DNA from: Chloroflexota bacterium
Lineage (GTDB): Bacteria; Chloroflexota; Limnocylindria; Limnocylindrales; CSP1-4
Length of the DNA: 17,919 nucleotides
Reading direction: 5' to 3'
Assembly: GCA_021790715.1 (NCBI GenBank)
Contig: JAJYGK010000064.1
Location: 1 to 17,919 of the forward strand
A program made the position numbers and the translations under genes. This document shows positions 6,788 to 14,286 of the stretch, piece by piece. The stretch's first letter is position 1; the number at the start of each line of letters is the position of its first letter. Under the pieces are notes generated by a model. It had not been told where the DNA came from. It was given only the letters and a program-made list of their open reading frames with translations, and searched no databases.

Positions 6788-7957
6788 CTATCCACGGAGT
6801 ATCGATCGGAGAGCGAGCGTCAGGAGCTTCGCCCGTGCATCCCCATAGCCCCCCATCTGGTTGCCCAGGTATGCGAACCCCACGCCGTACTCGTCGTCCG
6901 CGAAGGCCAGCTGGCCGCCGGCCCCCGCATGGCCGAAGCTCCGGGGCCCGAGCATCGGCTGGGACGGTGGCGAGGCGAGCTGGAACCCGGTCCCCCACCG
7001 CGCACCGTCGTCCGGCATGCCCGACAGCTGCGGGCCCGCCGAGCGCTCGACGAGCGCGTCCTCGACCGAACGCGCCGACAGCAGCCGCGGCCCGTCCACC
7101 TCCGACACGCAGGAGGCATAGAGGCGGGCGAGGGCGCGGGCGGTGCTGATGCCGTTCGCCGCCGGCACCTCCGCCCGCTGGATCGCAGGATCGTTGAACG
7201 TGACGTACCGGCCCTGCGCGGGAAACGCGAACGCTCCGCCCAACGTCAGGCTCCGCTGCACGATCCGGTTCTCGGCGCCGATCCGGGCGCTCCCTCGTGC
7301 CGCGTCCGAGTCCTCGTCCGGCAACGGCGGCTCCATGAAGGCGATGGGCACCGGCGGCGGGTCCGGCAGGCCGATCCACGTGTGCAGGTCGAGCGGGTCC
7401 CCGATCGCGCGGCGGAAGTACACGCCGGGCGTGAGGCCGGTGATCCGCCGGATCACCTCGCCCACGAGCCAGCCATACGTCATGGCGTGGTACAGGTGCC
7501 CCGTACCCGGCTTCCACAGCGGCGCCTGCGCCTCGATCGCGGCGATGACGGGATCCCACGCGACGACCTCGCCCAGGGTGAGGTCGCGGTCCAGCGCGGC
7601 GAGCCCGGCGCGATGGGACAGCGCCTGGCGGACGGTGATCTCCGCCTTGCCGTGTGCGCCGAATTCCGGCCAGTACCGGCTGATCGGTGCGTCCGGATCG
7701 AGGCGGTCCTCCTGGACGAGCAGGTACGCGCAGGTCGCGAGCAGCCCCTTGGAGCACGAGAAGATGACCGCCGCCGTCTCGGCCTCCCAGGGACGCTCCG
7801 TCCGGGCATCGGCCGTCCCTGCCCACAGGTCGACGACCTTGCGGCCGTCGACGTAGACCGTGCAGGCCGCGCCGAGATCACCGCGTGCGCGGAAGTTCTC
7901 GATGAACGTGTCGGCGACGCCGCCGAAGCCCTCGTCGACGCCCCCGCCGAGCGGCAT
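6788..7957 (-). CDS. Serine hydrolase, class C beta-lactamase / EstB-type esterase family
   Basis: From ATG 7957 the product has 389 residues. IFSCSKGLLA contains the S-x-x-K motif (Ser67 nucleophile, Lys70), GHLYHAMTYGWLVGE has the catalytic Tyr at about 156, and FGHAGAGG near the C-terminus takes the place of the KTG box, as in esterases such as EstB. VYVDGRKVVDLWAG and LYASCVSEVDGPRLL are also typical. No signal peptide is seen, so beta-lactam resistance is unlikely; it is more probably an esterase or deacylase. It sits between the permeases and the phosphorylase, so it may remove an ester group from the imported sugar (inference). A GTG at 8041 with GAGG 8 bases upstream would add 28 residues and leave only 10 bases to the permease gene; family similarity starts near VDEGFGGVADTF, so the start is uncertain. 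Confidence 0.85.
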   Translation of the reverse strand: MPLGGGVDEGFGGVADTFIENFRARGDLGAACTVYVDGRKVVDLWAGTADARTERPWEAETAAVIFSCSKGLLATCAYLLVQEDRLDPDAPISRYWPEFGAHGKAEITVRQALSHRAGLAALDRDLTLGEVVAWDPVIAAIEAQAPLWKPGTGHLYHAMTYGWLVGEVIRRITGLTPGVYFRRAIGDPLDLHTWIGLPDPPPVPIAFMEPPLPDEDSDAARGSARIGAENRIVQRSLTLGGAFAFPAQGRYVTFNDPAIQRAEVPAANGISTARALARLYASCVSEVDGPRLLSARSVEDALVERSAGPQLSGMPDDGARWGTGFQLASPPSQPMLGPRSFGHAGAGGQLAFADDEYGVGFAYLGNQMGGYGDARAKLLTLALRSILRG

Positions 7958-8051
7958 CTCCGCCGCCCGACCCGCGCGGCCCGTCACGATTCCCGGCCCG
8001 GGCGCGGCACGGCAGGTCGCCGCGACCCCGGTCGAACGCACGCCGCCGGCC

Positions 8052-8876
8052 TCATCCCTTCACCGACCCCTGGAGGAGCGCGGCCACGAACTGGCGCTGG
8101 AAGACGAGGAAGACGATCAGCGACGGCAGCAGGATGAGCAGCGCCCCGGCGCTGAGGAGCGGGATGTTGGTCGCGTAGTGACCCTGGAACGCGCCGAGGG
8201 CGCCGGCCATGGTCCGCTGGGTGGGATCCTGCACGAGCACGAGCGCGAGCAGGAACTGGTTCCACGTCCACACGCACAGCAGGATCGTCAACGACGCGAT
8301 CGCCGGACGCGCGAGCGGCACGTGGATGCGCCAGAACAGGTCCCACGTGGACGCGCCATCGACGCGCGCCGCCTCGGACAGCTCCGACGGCATGTTCACG
8401 AAGTGCGCGCGCATCCAGTACACGGAGAACGGCATGTACAGGCCGATCAGCGGGAGGATGATCGCCAGCCGCGTGTTCAGGAGCCCGAAGCTCTGGACCA
8501 GGTAGTAGAGCGGCGTGATGATCCCCTCGAGCGGGAGCGTCAGGCCGAGCAGGAACAGCAGGAACAGCGCACGCGCGCCGGGTATGCGCAGGTGCCCGAT
8601 CGCGAACCCCGCCATCGTGGAGATCGCGACCGAGATCGGCACGACGCCGACCACGATGATCGTGCTGGAGAAGAGCAGGACCGGCATGTCGGCGACCTGG
8701 AACGCCCGCGCGAAGTTGCCCCACTGCGGGTTCGCCGGCCAGTCGATGCCGAGCGGCACGGATCCGGACGGGTGCAGCGCGGTCGTGAACAGGCTGATGA
8801 AGGGCAGGAGCGTGACCAGCATCAGGACGATGAGGACCAGGCTGCCGGTCACGACCTCCCGGCGCTGCATGATCAC
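8052..8876 (-). CDS. Sugar ABC transporter permease, MalG type
   Basis: The product has 274 residues with about six membrane helices. The EAA cytoplasmic loop is clear: SEAARVDGASTWDLFWRIHVP, where the conserved Gly contacts the ATPase. TTALHPSGSVPLGIDWPANPQWGNF after the first helix and the C-terminal VFQRQFVAALLQGSVKG ending are typical of CUT1-family MalG-like subunits. The start GTG overlaps the previous stop as GTGA and has GGAG 5 bases upstream; an in-frame ATG at 8870 is an alternative. It forms the membrane channel together with the MalF-like partner encoded directly upstream. No ATPase gene is in the window, so a shared MsmK/UgpC-type ATPase encoded elsewhere is expected. Confidence 0.95.
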   Translation of the reverse strand: MIMQRREVVTGSLVLIVLMLVTLLPFISLFTTALHPSGSVPLGIDWPANPQWGNFARAFQVADMPVLLFSSTIIVVGVVPISVAISTMAGFAIGHLRIPGARALFLLFLLGLTLPLEGIITPLYYLVQSFGLLNTRLAIILPLIGLYMPFSVYWMRAHFVNMPSELSEAARVDGASTWDLFWRIHVPLARPAIASLTILLCVWTWNQFLLALVLVQDPTQRTMAGALGAFQGHYATNIPLLSAGALLILLPSLIVFLVFQRQFVAALLQGSVKG

Positions 8877-9844
8877 AGCGGCTCCCCCCCGGTCATCCGC
8901 TGGATGGGCAGCACCACGATGAGCACGAGGAGGACGAGCACGACGGCGAGCGCCGAAGCGAGGCCGACCTGCTGGCCGACGAACGCGAGCTGGTAGATCT
9001 CGAGGCCCGGCACCATCGTCGCCAGCCCCGGTCCGCCGCCCGTCGAGATGTACACGATGTCGAAGCTGGCGAGCGCGGCGATGGCGGTGACGGTGATGCA
9101 CACCGCGATCTCGTTGCGCAGGCTCGGCACGGTGATCGACCAGAACTCCTGGACCGGGCCCGCGCCGTCGATGCGCGCGGACTCGTACAGCGCCGGGTCG
9201 ATCTTGCCCATGCCCGTCAGGAGCAGCACGGTGCACAGGCCGAGCAGGACCCAGACGCCGATCAGCCCCACCGCGGGGAGCGCCGTGCCGAAGTCGCCGA
9301 GCCACGCCTGCGTGATCCCACCGAGCCCGATCGCGCCGAGGATCTGGTTGACGACACCCGAGAGGGCGAGCACCCAGCTCCACGCGATCCCCGCTGCGAC
9401 GAGCGGGATCACCTGTGGCAGGAACAGCACCGTGCGCGCGGCCGTCCCGACCCGCCCGGTCACGACGCGCCGGATCAGCGACGCCACCACGAGGCCGAGG
9501 CCGACCGAGATCACGCAGAAGAACAGGATGAGCTGGAACGCGTTGGTCAGGATCTGGATGAAGTTCTGGTCGGTCAGGACCGTGACGTAGTTCTGCAGGC
9601 CGACCCACTGTGACGCCCCGATGCCGTCCCAGCGGTACAGCGAGTACTGCACCGTGATCACGAGCGGCTGGAGGACGAAGATGACGTAGACGAGGAGCGC
9701 CGGGGCCACCATCAGCCAGCCGGCCCAGTTGGCCCTGCGGAGCGCCCGGAGCCGGGAGCGCCGCAGGGCCGTCGCGGGCCGATCCTGCGCCCGGGCGCCT
9801 GCCGCGGAGGCGGCAGGCACGGATGCGGGATCAGTCTGGGACAC
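8873..9844 (-). CDS. Sugar ABC transporter permease, MalF type
   Basis: The protein has 323 residues. A polar Ala/Arg-rich N-terminal tail (about 40 residues) is followed by six helices: residues near 42-62, 105-130, 140-160, 185-210, 235-258 and 288-312. WLMVAPALLVYVIFVLQPL is the usual first helix, and YESARIDGAGPVQEFWSITVP is the EAA loop. The sequence fits CUT1-family permeases that pair with MalG-like subunits. GTG 9844 lies 3 bases beyond the TGA of the binding-protein gene, and the gene overlaps the next permease by 4 bases, showing tight operon organisation. Confidence 0.95.
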   Translation of the reverse strand: MSQTDPASVPAASAAGARAQDRPATALRRSRLRALRRANWAGWLMVAPALLVYVIFVLQPLVITVQYSLYRWDGIGASQWVGLQNYVTVLTDQNFIQILTNAFQLILFFCVISVGLGLVVASLIRRVVTGRVGTAARTVLFLPQVIPLVAAGIAWSWVLALSGVVNQILGAIGLGGITQAWLGDFGTALPAVGLIGVWVLLGLCTVLLLTGMGKIDPALYESARIDGAGPVQEFWSITVPSLRNEIAVCITVTAIAALASFDIVYISTGGGPGLATMVPGLEIYQLAFVGQQVGLASALAVVLVLLVLIVVLPIQRMTGGEPL

Positions 9845-9847
9845 GGG

Positions 9848-11314
9848 TCAGGACCCGAGTTCCTGCAGGTACTGCGCCTGCACGTACTTGAGCATCCCGG
9901 CCGGGGTCTCCTGGCCGCCGACCATCTTCTGGAGCTCGGGCGTCCAGCCCTGCGCGAAGATCGACCCGGTGGCGTTGGCGATGAACCCCATCGTGCCGTT
10001 GTCCTTGAACACCTGCTGGGCGGCCGTCAGCGTGTCGTTGATGATCGATCCCGAGGCGGCAGGCGGGACCGCCAGGTCGGGCGGACCGCCCGGGTACGAG
10101 CCCCCGACGCTCACGTCGATCTGGCGCGCGGTCGGATTGGTGGCGACCCAGTTGAAGAAGAACGCGGCGCAGTCGGCATGCGGAGCCTTGGCCGCGATGC
10201 CGTACGTCAGCGGCGACGACATCGCCGCGTACGTCCCGCCAGCCGTCGCCGGCGGGAACAGGAAGAAGCCGATGTTGCCCGGCATCTGCTTGTCGTAGTT
10301 CGCGTCTTCCCAGTCGCCGTTGAACGTGAAGACGCCTTCACCCTTCTCGAACCGGCCGTTCGAGTCGGTGTACTGGATCGCGTTGACGTCCTTCGGGAAG
10401 TATCCCGCCTGGATCCACTTCTGGAGGTGCTGCGCCGCCTGCAGGTTGGCCGGCGTGTCGATCGTGGTGCCCTTCTTCTGGAAGATCCAGTCGTTGACCG
10501 CCGAGGCCGGACCGTAGTCGGCCATCAGGTCCTGCAGCGGGAACGCCAGGCCGCCGCCGCTCGCGGACGCGTTCCATTGCATGATCGGCTGCAGACCGGC
10601 TGCCTTGGCCTTGGCGAGGAGCGCGTCGAACTCGGCAAGGGTCTGCGGCGGCTGGGTCATGCCGATCTGGGCGGCGAGCTTCTTGTTGTAGAAGACGCCG
10701 GTCATGCTGTAGTTGAGGCCCATCGCGTACAGCGAACCGGAACCGACGCCGGTCGGTCCGACGCGATTCTGCGCGAGTTCGGATGACGGCCACTGGTCCC
10801 ACCCGAACTGCGTCGCGTAGGTGTCGAGGTTCTTCAGCAGCCCGTCCTTGACGAGCGTGACCATCGTCGGCAGGCGGACCAGGTCGGGCGGATTGGCGCC
10901 TGCGAGCAGCCGTGGCGTCTCGTTGATGAGGTTCGTGAACTGATCCTGGCTGATCTTCCAGGTGACGTTCGGGAACTGCTTGGTGAACTCCTGGGAGAGC
11001 GAGAACGGCAACTGGAAACCCGTCTCGAACCACGCGTTGAGCGTGACGGGCTGGGTTCCGCAGTACTGCGCCTCGCTCGCGCTCGCGCTGCTCGCTGCTG
11101 CACTGGCCGCTGCGCTCGCCGGGGCCTGGCTCGCCGCCGCGCTGGCTGCGGCGGATGCCGCCGGCGGAGCCGTCGGCGCCTGCGATGCCGGCGCCGGGGT
11201 CGTGCCCGGGGCGGCGCAGGCGACGGCCAGGAGCGCGGCCGCGACGACGGCGGGAATGGTGCCGTGGCGGCCGGGCGGCCGCCTTCTGAAGGTGGCCGAT
11301 GCGAAGGACAACAT
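9848..11314 (-). CDS. Sugar-binding lipoprotein of an ABC transporter (solute-binding family 1)
   Basis: The protein has 488 residues. The start ATG 11314 has a very strong ribosome site (GAGGAGGAGA, 6 bases upstream). A basic N-terminus (RRRPPGRHG) and hydrophobic stretch lead to lipobox LAVAC with Cys33, so it should be a lipid-anchored extracytoplasmic protein. Residues 34-80 are a low-complexity Ala/Ser/Pro linker. From about residue 81 the fold is that of CUT1 sugar-binding proteins: QPVTLNAWFETGF, PPDLVRLPTMVTLVKDGLLKNLD, YNKKLAAQIGM, GVFTFNGDWEDANYDKQMPG. Residues such as Trp and Asp in FNGDWED are placed to stack on and hydrogen-bond a sugar. It delivers the ligand to the two permeases encoded next. 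It is 50 bases downstream of the LacI gene, and the strong ribosome site suits the excess binding protein these systems need. Confidence 0.95.
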   Translation of the reverse strand: MLSFASATFRRRPPGRHGTIPAVVAAALLAVACAAPGTTPAPASQAPTAPPAASAAASAAASQAPASAAASAAASSASASEAQYCGTQPVTLNAWFETGFQLPFSLSQEFTKQFPNVTWKISQDQFTNLINETPRLLAGANPPDLVRLPTMVTLVKDGLLKNLDTYATQFGWDQWPSSELAQNRVGPTGVGSGSLYAMGLNYSMTGVFYNKKLAAQIGMTQPPQTLAEFDALLAKAKAAGLQPIMQWNASASGGGLAFPLQDLMADYGPASAVNDWIFQKKGTTIDTPANLQAAQHLQKWIQAGYFPKDVNAIQYTDSNGRFEKGEGVFTFNGDWEDANYDKQMPGNIGFFLFPPATAGGTYAAMSSPLTYGIAAKAPHADCAAFFFNWVATNPTARQIDVSVGGSYPGGPPDLAVPPAASGSIINDTLTAAQQVFKDNGTMGFIANATGSIFAQGWTPELQKMVGGQETPAGMLKYVQAQYLQELGS

Positions 11315-11364
11315 GCAGGGTCTCCTCCTCGCTCCGTTGGCTGGTACTCGGGTTCTCGGCGACG

Positions 11365-12402
11365 TCAACCCGGCCTCGGCCCTCCCTTCGGTGGTGCCGT
11401 GGTGGCACGGGAGACGACGCTGGGGTCCAGGCAGACGCACGGCGGCGTCTCGGACCGGGCCTCGATCTCCTTCAGCAGGATCTCGGCCCCCTGGCGGCCC
11501 GACTCGAACAGCTGCTGACGGACCGTCGTGAGGCCGACGTAGTCGGCGGCCTCGATGTCGTCGTACCCGATGACCGAGAGGTCTTCCGGGATGCGCAGCC
11601 CGAGCTCGCGAGCGGCCGTCATCACGCCCAGTGCCTGCGTATCGCTGGCGGCGAAGATCGCGCTGGGAGGCTCCGGCATGGTCAGCAGGCGGACGGCCAG
11701 CTCGCGGGCCTCGTACCGGCTGTGGACCCCGAGCGCCACGTACTCCTCGCGCACCGGGACGCCGGCCGCCTCCAGCGCCCGCTCGTAGCCCGCGTACCGG
11801 TCGCGCCCCGAGGTGAAGCCGAACGGGTTCTCGAACGCGTCGCCCACGAACCCGATGCGGCGGTGCCCGAGTTCCACGAGGTGCCGGGTGGCGAGCTCAC
11901 CTCCCGCCACGTCGTCGCCGACCACGCGGGGCAGCGCCTCGAGCCCGGGCGCGTGCGCGTCGATGACGACGACCGGAATGGAGGCGCCCGCCAGGGCATC
12001 GATCTCGGCGAGACTGGGCGGCAGCGAGATCACGAGGAGGCCGTCGGTGCGCTGGGCGACGGGCAGGGTGCGCAGGTACTGGTCGCGCTTCTCGACCGAC
12101 TCGACGTTGTAGATGACCAGGTCGAACTCGCTGTCGCTCAGCACCGCGTCGACGCCGCGAAGCCGTTCCGCCGCCTGCGGCCGGGTGAGGAACGTGATCA
12201 CGACGCTGATCGTCAGCGTGCGACCGAGGCTGAGACGCCGCGCGGCGTGGCTCGGGGTGTACTCGAGTTCCTCCATCACCTGGAGGACCCGGCGTCGCGT
12301 CTCGTCGTTGACCAGGTCGTTGCGGTTCAGGACGCGCGATGCGGTCGCCACGCTCACGCCCGCCCGACGCGCCACGTCCCGGATGGTGACCCGCTTCGCC
12401 AC
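11365..12402 (-). CDS. LacI-family transcriptional regulator of the sugar operon
   Basis: The protein has 345 residues, the normal LacI length. Residues 5-25 form the helix-turn-helix (VTIRDVARRAGVSVATASRVL), and the hinge helix follows at about 48-60 with the SHAARRLSLGRT pattern, carrying Leu-type minor-groove contacts. The rest is a periplasmic-binding-protein-like effector domain with TDGLLVISLPP, IPVVVIDAH, HRRIGFVGD, AIFAASDTQALGVM and SVIGYDDIEAADYV. The start is GTG 12402 with AGGGGG about 8 bases upstream. It is the first gene of the operon it probably represses, and a 20-bp palindrome lies 29-48 bases upstream of its start, so autoregulation is likely. The effector is unknown; a sugar or sugar phosphate handled by the downstream enzymes is expected. 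Confidence 0.93.
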   Translation of the reverse strand: MAKRVTIRDVARRAGVSVATASRVLNRNDLVNDETRRRVLQVMEELEYTPSHAARRLSLGRTLTISVVITFLTRPQAAERLRGVDAVLSDSEFDLVIYNVESVEKRDQYLRTLPVAQRTDGLLVISLPPSLAEIDALAGASIPVVVIDAHAPGLEALPRVVGDDVAGGELATRHLVELGHRRIGFVGDAFENPFGFTSGRDRYAGYERALEAAGVPVREEYVALGVHSRYEARELAVRLLTMPEPPSAIFAASDTQALGVMTAARELGLRIPEDLSVIGYDDIEAADYVGLTTVRQQLFESGRQGAEILLKEIEARSETPPCVCLDPSVVSRATTAPPKGGPRPG

Positions 12403-12430
12403 CTCGGCCCCCTGTCATCGAGCCGTTGTA

Positions 12431-12450
12431 ACCGGTTTCATGAAACCGGT
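12431..12450. promoter_or_regulatory. Perfect 20-bp palindrome, probable tandem LacI operator
   Basis: ACCGGTTTCATGAAACCGGT is a perfect palindrome upstream of the LacI gene. Each half also holds an ACCGGT core resembling the AAACCGGTTT-type sites of LacI regulators, with core centres 14 bp apart. It overlaps the place where a -10 box would fall for the TTGACA at 12471-12476, so bound repressor would block transcription of the LacI-sugar operon. Confidence 0.7.
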
Positions 12451-12470
12451 ACCAGGAACGGTATCACGCG

Positions 12471-12476
12471 TGTCAA
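12471..12476 (-). promoter_or_regulatory. Putative -35 box of the LacI-sugar operon promoter
   Basis: A perfect TTGACA hexamer on the minus strand lies 69-74 bases upstream of the LacI start. At 17-bp spacing the -10 window (12448-12453) reads GGTACC, a poor match, so promoter strength is doubtful. A TACCGT hexamer closer by is another candidate. Confidence 0.35.
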
Positions 12477-12564
12477 CGTCCGACCTGCGCCGAGGCACGC
12501 GGAATCCGGCGCCGGTGCCGACGACCGGCGCCGCCACGACGAAGAGCGCGAGAAGGGCCGCGGA

Positions 12565-12616
12565 GACGCCGGGAGGGGAGCTCACGCCGCCGCGAATCGC
12601 CCCCTCCCCCGGCGTC
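12565..12616 (-). terminator. GC-rich hairpin downstream of the aldehyde dehydrogenase gene
   Basis: Arms at 12565-12578 (GACGCCGGGAGGGG) and 12601-12616 (CCCCTCCCCCGGCGTC) pair over 14 bp, with two extra C bases bulged, around a 22-base loop. It starts about 90 bases past the dehydrogenase stop and before the LacI promoter, as expected for an operon end. There is no T-tract, so it may act as a U-less terminator or as an mRNA-stabilising stem. Confidence 0.45.
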
Positions 12617-12704
12617 CGAGGCGCCGGGTCGGCCCCGCACCGATCACGTGCCGCCCGGCGCCGACGCAGCGGCGAGCGGCCCGGCGAGGATGCGGGGCCA
12701 CGCG

Positions 12705-14174
12705 CTACGCGCGACCCGCCAGCCCGTCGTACTGGAGATAGACGACGTGCGTCCGCGTGTACTCGAGGACGCCGTGCTTGCCATCCGCGCCGCCCAGCCC
12801 CGACCTCCGCCAGCCGGCGTGGAAGCCCTGCATGTTCTCCATGTTCTCGCGGTTGACGTAGGTCTCGCCGAACTTCAGCTCGCGGCACGCCCGCATCGCA
12901 ACGTCGACGTCCCTCGTGAAGATCGACGACGCGAGGCCGTAGATCGAGTCGTTCGCGTAGGCGATCGCCTCGTCCAGGTCGTGGAACGTGACGACGGGCA
13001 TGACCGGCCCGAAGGTCTCCTCGCGGACGATCGCCATGTCCTGGCGGCAGTTCACGAGGACGGTGGCGGGGTAGAAGTGGCCCTCCGGCCGGTCCCCGAC
13101 GGGCTTGCCGCCGACCACCGCCTGGGCGCCCTCGGAGAGCGCGCGCTCGACGCGGCCGCTCACGGCCTCGAGCTGGCGGGCGTTCACGAGCGGCCCGAGC
13201 TCGATCCCGGCATCCGTCAGCGCATTGCCGTAGCGCATCGACCCCATCGCCTTCGCGAAGCGGTCGACGAACTCGTCGGCGATGCGCTCGTGGACGTACG
13301 TGCGGTCGGCGGCACCGCAGACCTGCCCGGTGTTGAGGGTGCGGCACGCCTTGATCGAGCGGACGGCGAGGTCGAGGTCCGCGTCGGGCATGACGATCGC
13401 CGGTGCGCTGCCGCCCAGCTCCAGGTTGACCTTCGTGATGTTCTTCGCGGCGAGCTCCATCACGCGCGACCCGGTCCGCACGCTGCCGGTGACGCTGACC
13501 ATGCCGACCTTCGGGTTCGACGCCAGCTCCTCGCCCACCACCGGCCCGTAGCCGCAGACCAGGTTGACGACGCCGTCCGGCACCCCGGCATCGGCGAACA
13601 CCGCACCGAGCTCGAGCGTGCTGTTGGGCGTGATCTCGCTCGGCTTGATGACGATCGCGTTGCCCGTCAGGAGCGCGGGCGCGACCTTGCGGGCCAGCAC
13701 GTACAGCGGGAAGTTCCAGGGCACGATGCCCGCCACGACGCCGATCGGCTGGCGGAGCAGCAGCTCCATCTCGGTCGGCCGGTCGCTCGGGATCACCTCG
13801 CCCTCGATGCGGCGCGCCCACTCCGCCGTGTAGTCGAAGTAGTCGGCGGTCCCGGAGACCTCGCCGTGCGCCTGGTCGAGCGGCTTGCCCTGCTCCTCGG
13901 AGAGGGTTCGCGCCAGCAGGTCCTCCTTCGCACGGATCCCCTTCGCGATCGCGCGCAGGTATCCCGCCCGTTCGATGGGTGCGAGGCGCTCCCACGGCAC
14001 CTGCGCCTGCTCGGCGCAGTCGATCGCCGATCGCGCGTCCTCCGCCGACGAGTCCGGCACCGCCGAGATCGCGCTCCCGGTCGCGGGGTTCTCGACAGGG
14101 AGCGTCTTGCCGCCCTGGGCGTCGACGTACCGTCCGCCGACGTAGTTCCGGTAGTGACGCAGCTGCTCTGGCAT
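12705..14174 (-). CDS. aldA: Aldehyde dehydrogenase, AldA (glycolaldehyde/lactaldehyde) type
   Basis: The protein has 489 residues. The start ATG 14174 is set by GGAGGT 6 bases upstream. Family landmarks in order are: GVVAGIVPWNFPLYVLARK (cofactor-binding strand and oxyanion Asn), KPSEITPNS, SVTGSVRTG, ELGGSAPAIV with the general-base Glu, NTGQVCGAADRTYVHE with the catalytic Cys, and EETFGPVMPVV. The C-terminal stretch with NRENMENMQGFHAGWR, SGLGGADGKHGVLEY and VVYLQ closely matches E. coli AldA, which oxidises glycolaldehyde and L-lactaldehyde with NAD to glycolate and lactate. This fits the aldolase at the head of the operon, which could release such aldehydes. It is the last gene, 112 bases after the FIST gene with a hairpin in the gap. 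The substrate assignment is inferred from the tail signature and context. Confidence 0.9.
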   Translation of the reverse strand: MPEQLRHYRNYVGGRYVDAQGGKTLPVENPATGSAISAVPDSSAEDARSAIDCAEQAQVPWERLAPIERAGYLRAIAKGIRAKEDLLARTLSEEQGKPLDQAHGEVSGTADYFDYTAEWARRIEGEVIPSDRPTEMELLLRQPIGVVAGIVPWNFPLYVLARKVAPALLTGNAIVIKPSEITPNSTLELGAVFADAGVPDGVVNLVCGYGPVVGEELASNPKVGMVSVTGSVRTGSRVMELAAKNITKVNLELGGSAPAIVMPDADLDLAVRSIKACRTLNTGQVCGAADRTYVHERIADEFVDRFAKAMGSMRYGNALTDAGIELGPLVNARQLEAVSGRVERALSEGAQAVVGGKPVGDRPEGHFYPATVLVNCRQDMAIVREETFGPVMPVVTFHDLDEAIAYANDSIYGLASSIFTRDVDVAMRACRELKFGETYVNRENMENMQGFHAGWRRSGLGGADGKHGVLEYTRTHVVYLQYDGLAGRA

Positions 14175-14218
14175 CACGGACCTCCGAACTGCTCGGGACG
14201 CGTCCACTGTCGTGCTCG

Positions 14219-14273
14219 GCGCGGGACGGGCCGTGACATCGGCGGATCCCGCTCGGCCGGACCCGCCCCGCGC
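14219..14273 (-). promoter_or_regulatory. Intercistronic hairpin between the FIST gene and aldA
   Basis: Arms at 14219-14230 (GCGCGGGACGGG) and 14262-14273 (CCCGCCCCGCGC) can pair in 11 of 12 positions around a 31-base loop. It lies in the only sizeable gap of the operon. It could be a partial terminator, attenuator or mRNA-stabilising element; no T-tract follows. Confidence 0.35.
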
Positions 14274-14286
14274 GTCATGTCGCCGT

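Larger units (their letters stand above)
12403..12704. other. Intergenic region between the two catabolic operons
   Basis: This 302-base gap holds the LacI leader, the 20-bp palindrome, the TTGACA box and the GC-rich hairpin listed separately. The forward frame that crosses it is a shadow with Arg/Ala-rich translation. Nothing else was found between 12477 and 12564 or between 12617 and 12704. Confidence 0.6.

Noticed and set aside
6788..7957. Antibiotic-resistance beta-lactamase
   Set aside because: The protein has S-x-x-K and Tyr motifs but no signal peptide and an HAGAGG box instead of KTG, and it lies in a sugar operon, so an esterase role is more likely.
5273..8137. A 954-codon open frame on the plus strand
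   Set aside because: It is antisense to the phosphorylase and serine hydrolase genes, with low-complexity composition and no motifs; the minus-strand genes carry complete catalytic motifs.
11072..11215. Repetitive Ala/Ser codon tract that looks like a DNA repeat
   Set aside because: It encodes the flexible linker after the lipobox cysteine of the sugar-binding lipoprotein, common in such proteins, and is not an independent repeat or CRISPR.
11299..12741. Plus-strand open frame of 480 codons across the LacI gene and its promoter region
   Set aside because: It is antisense to a clear LacI-family gene and runs through the operator palindrome; the translation is Arg/Asp/His-rich without family features.
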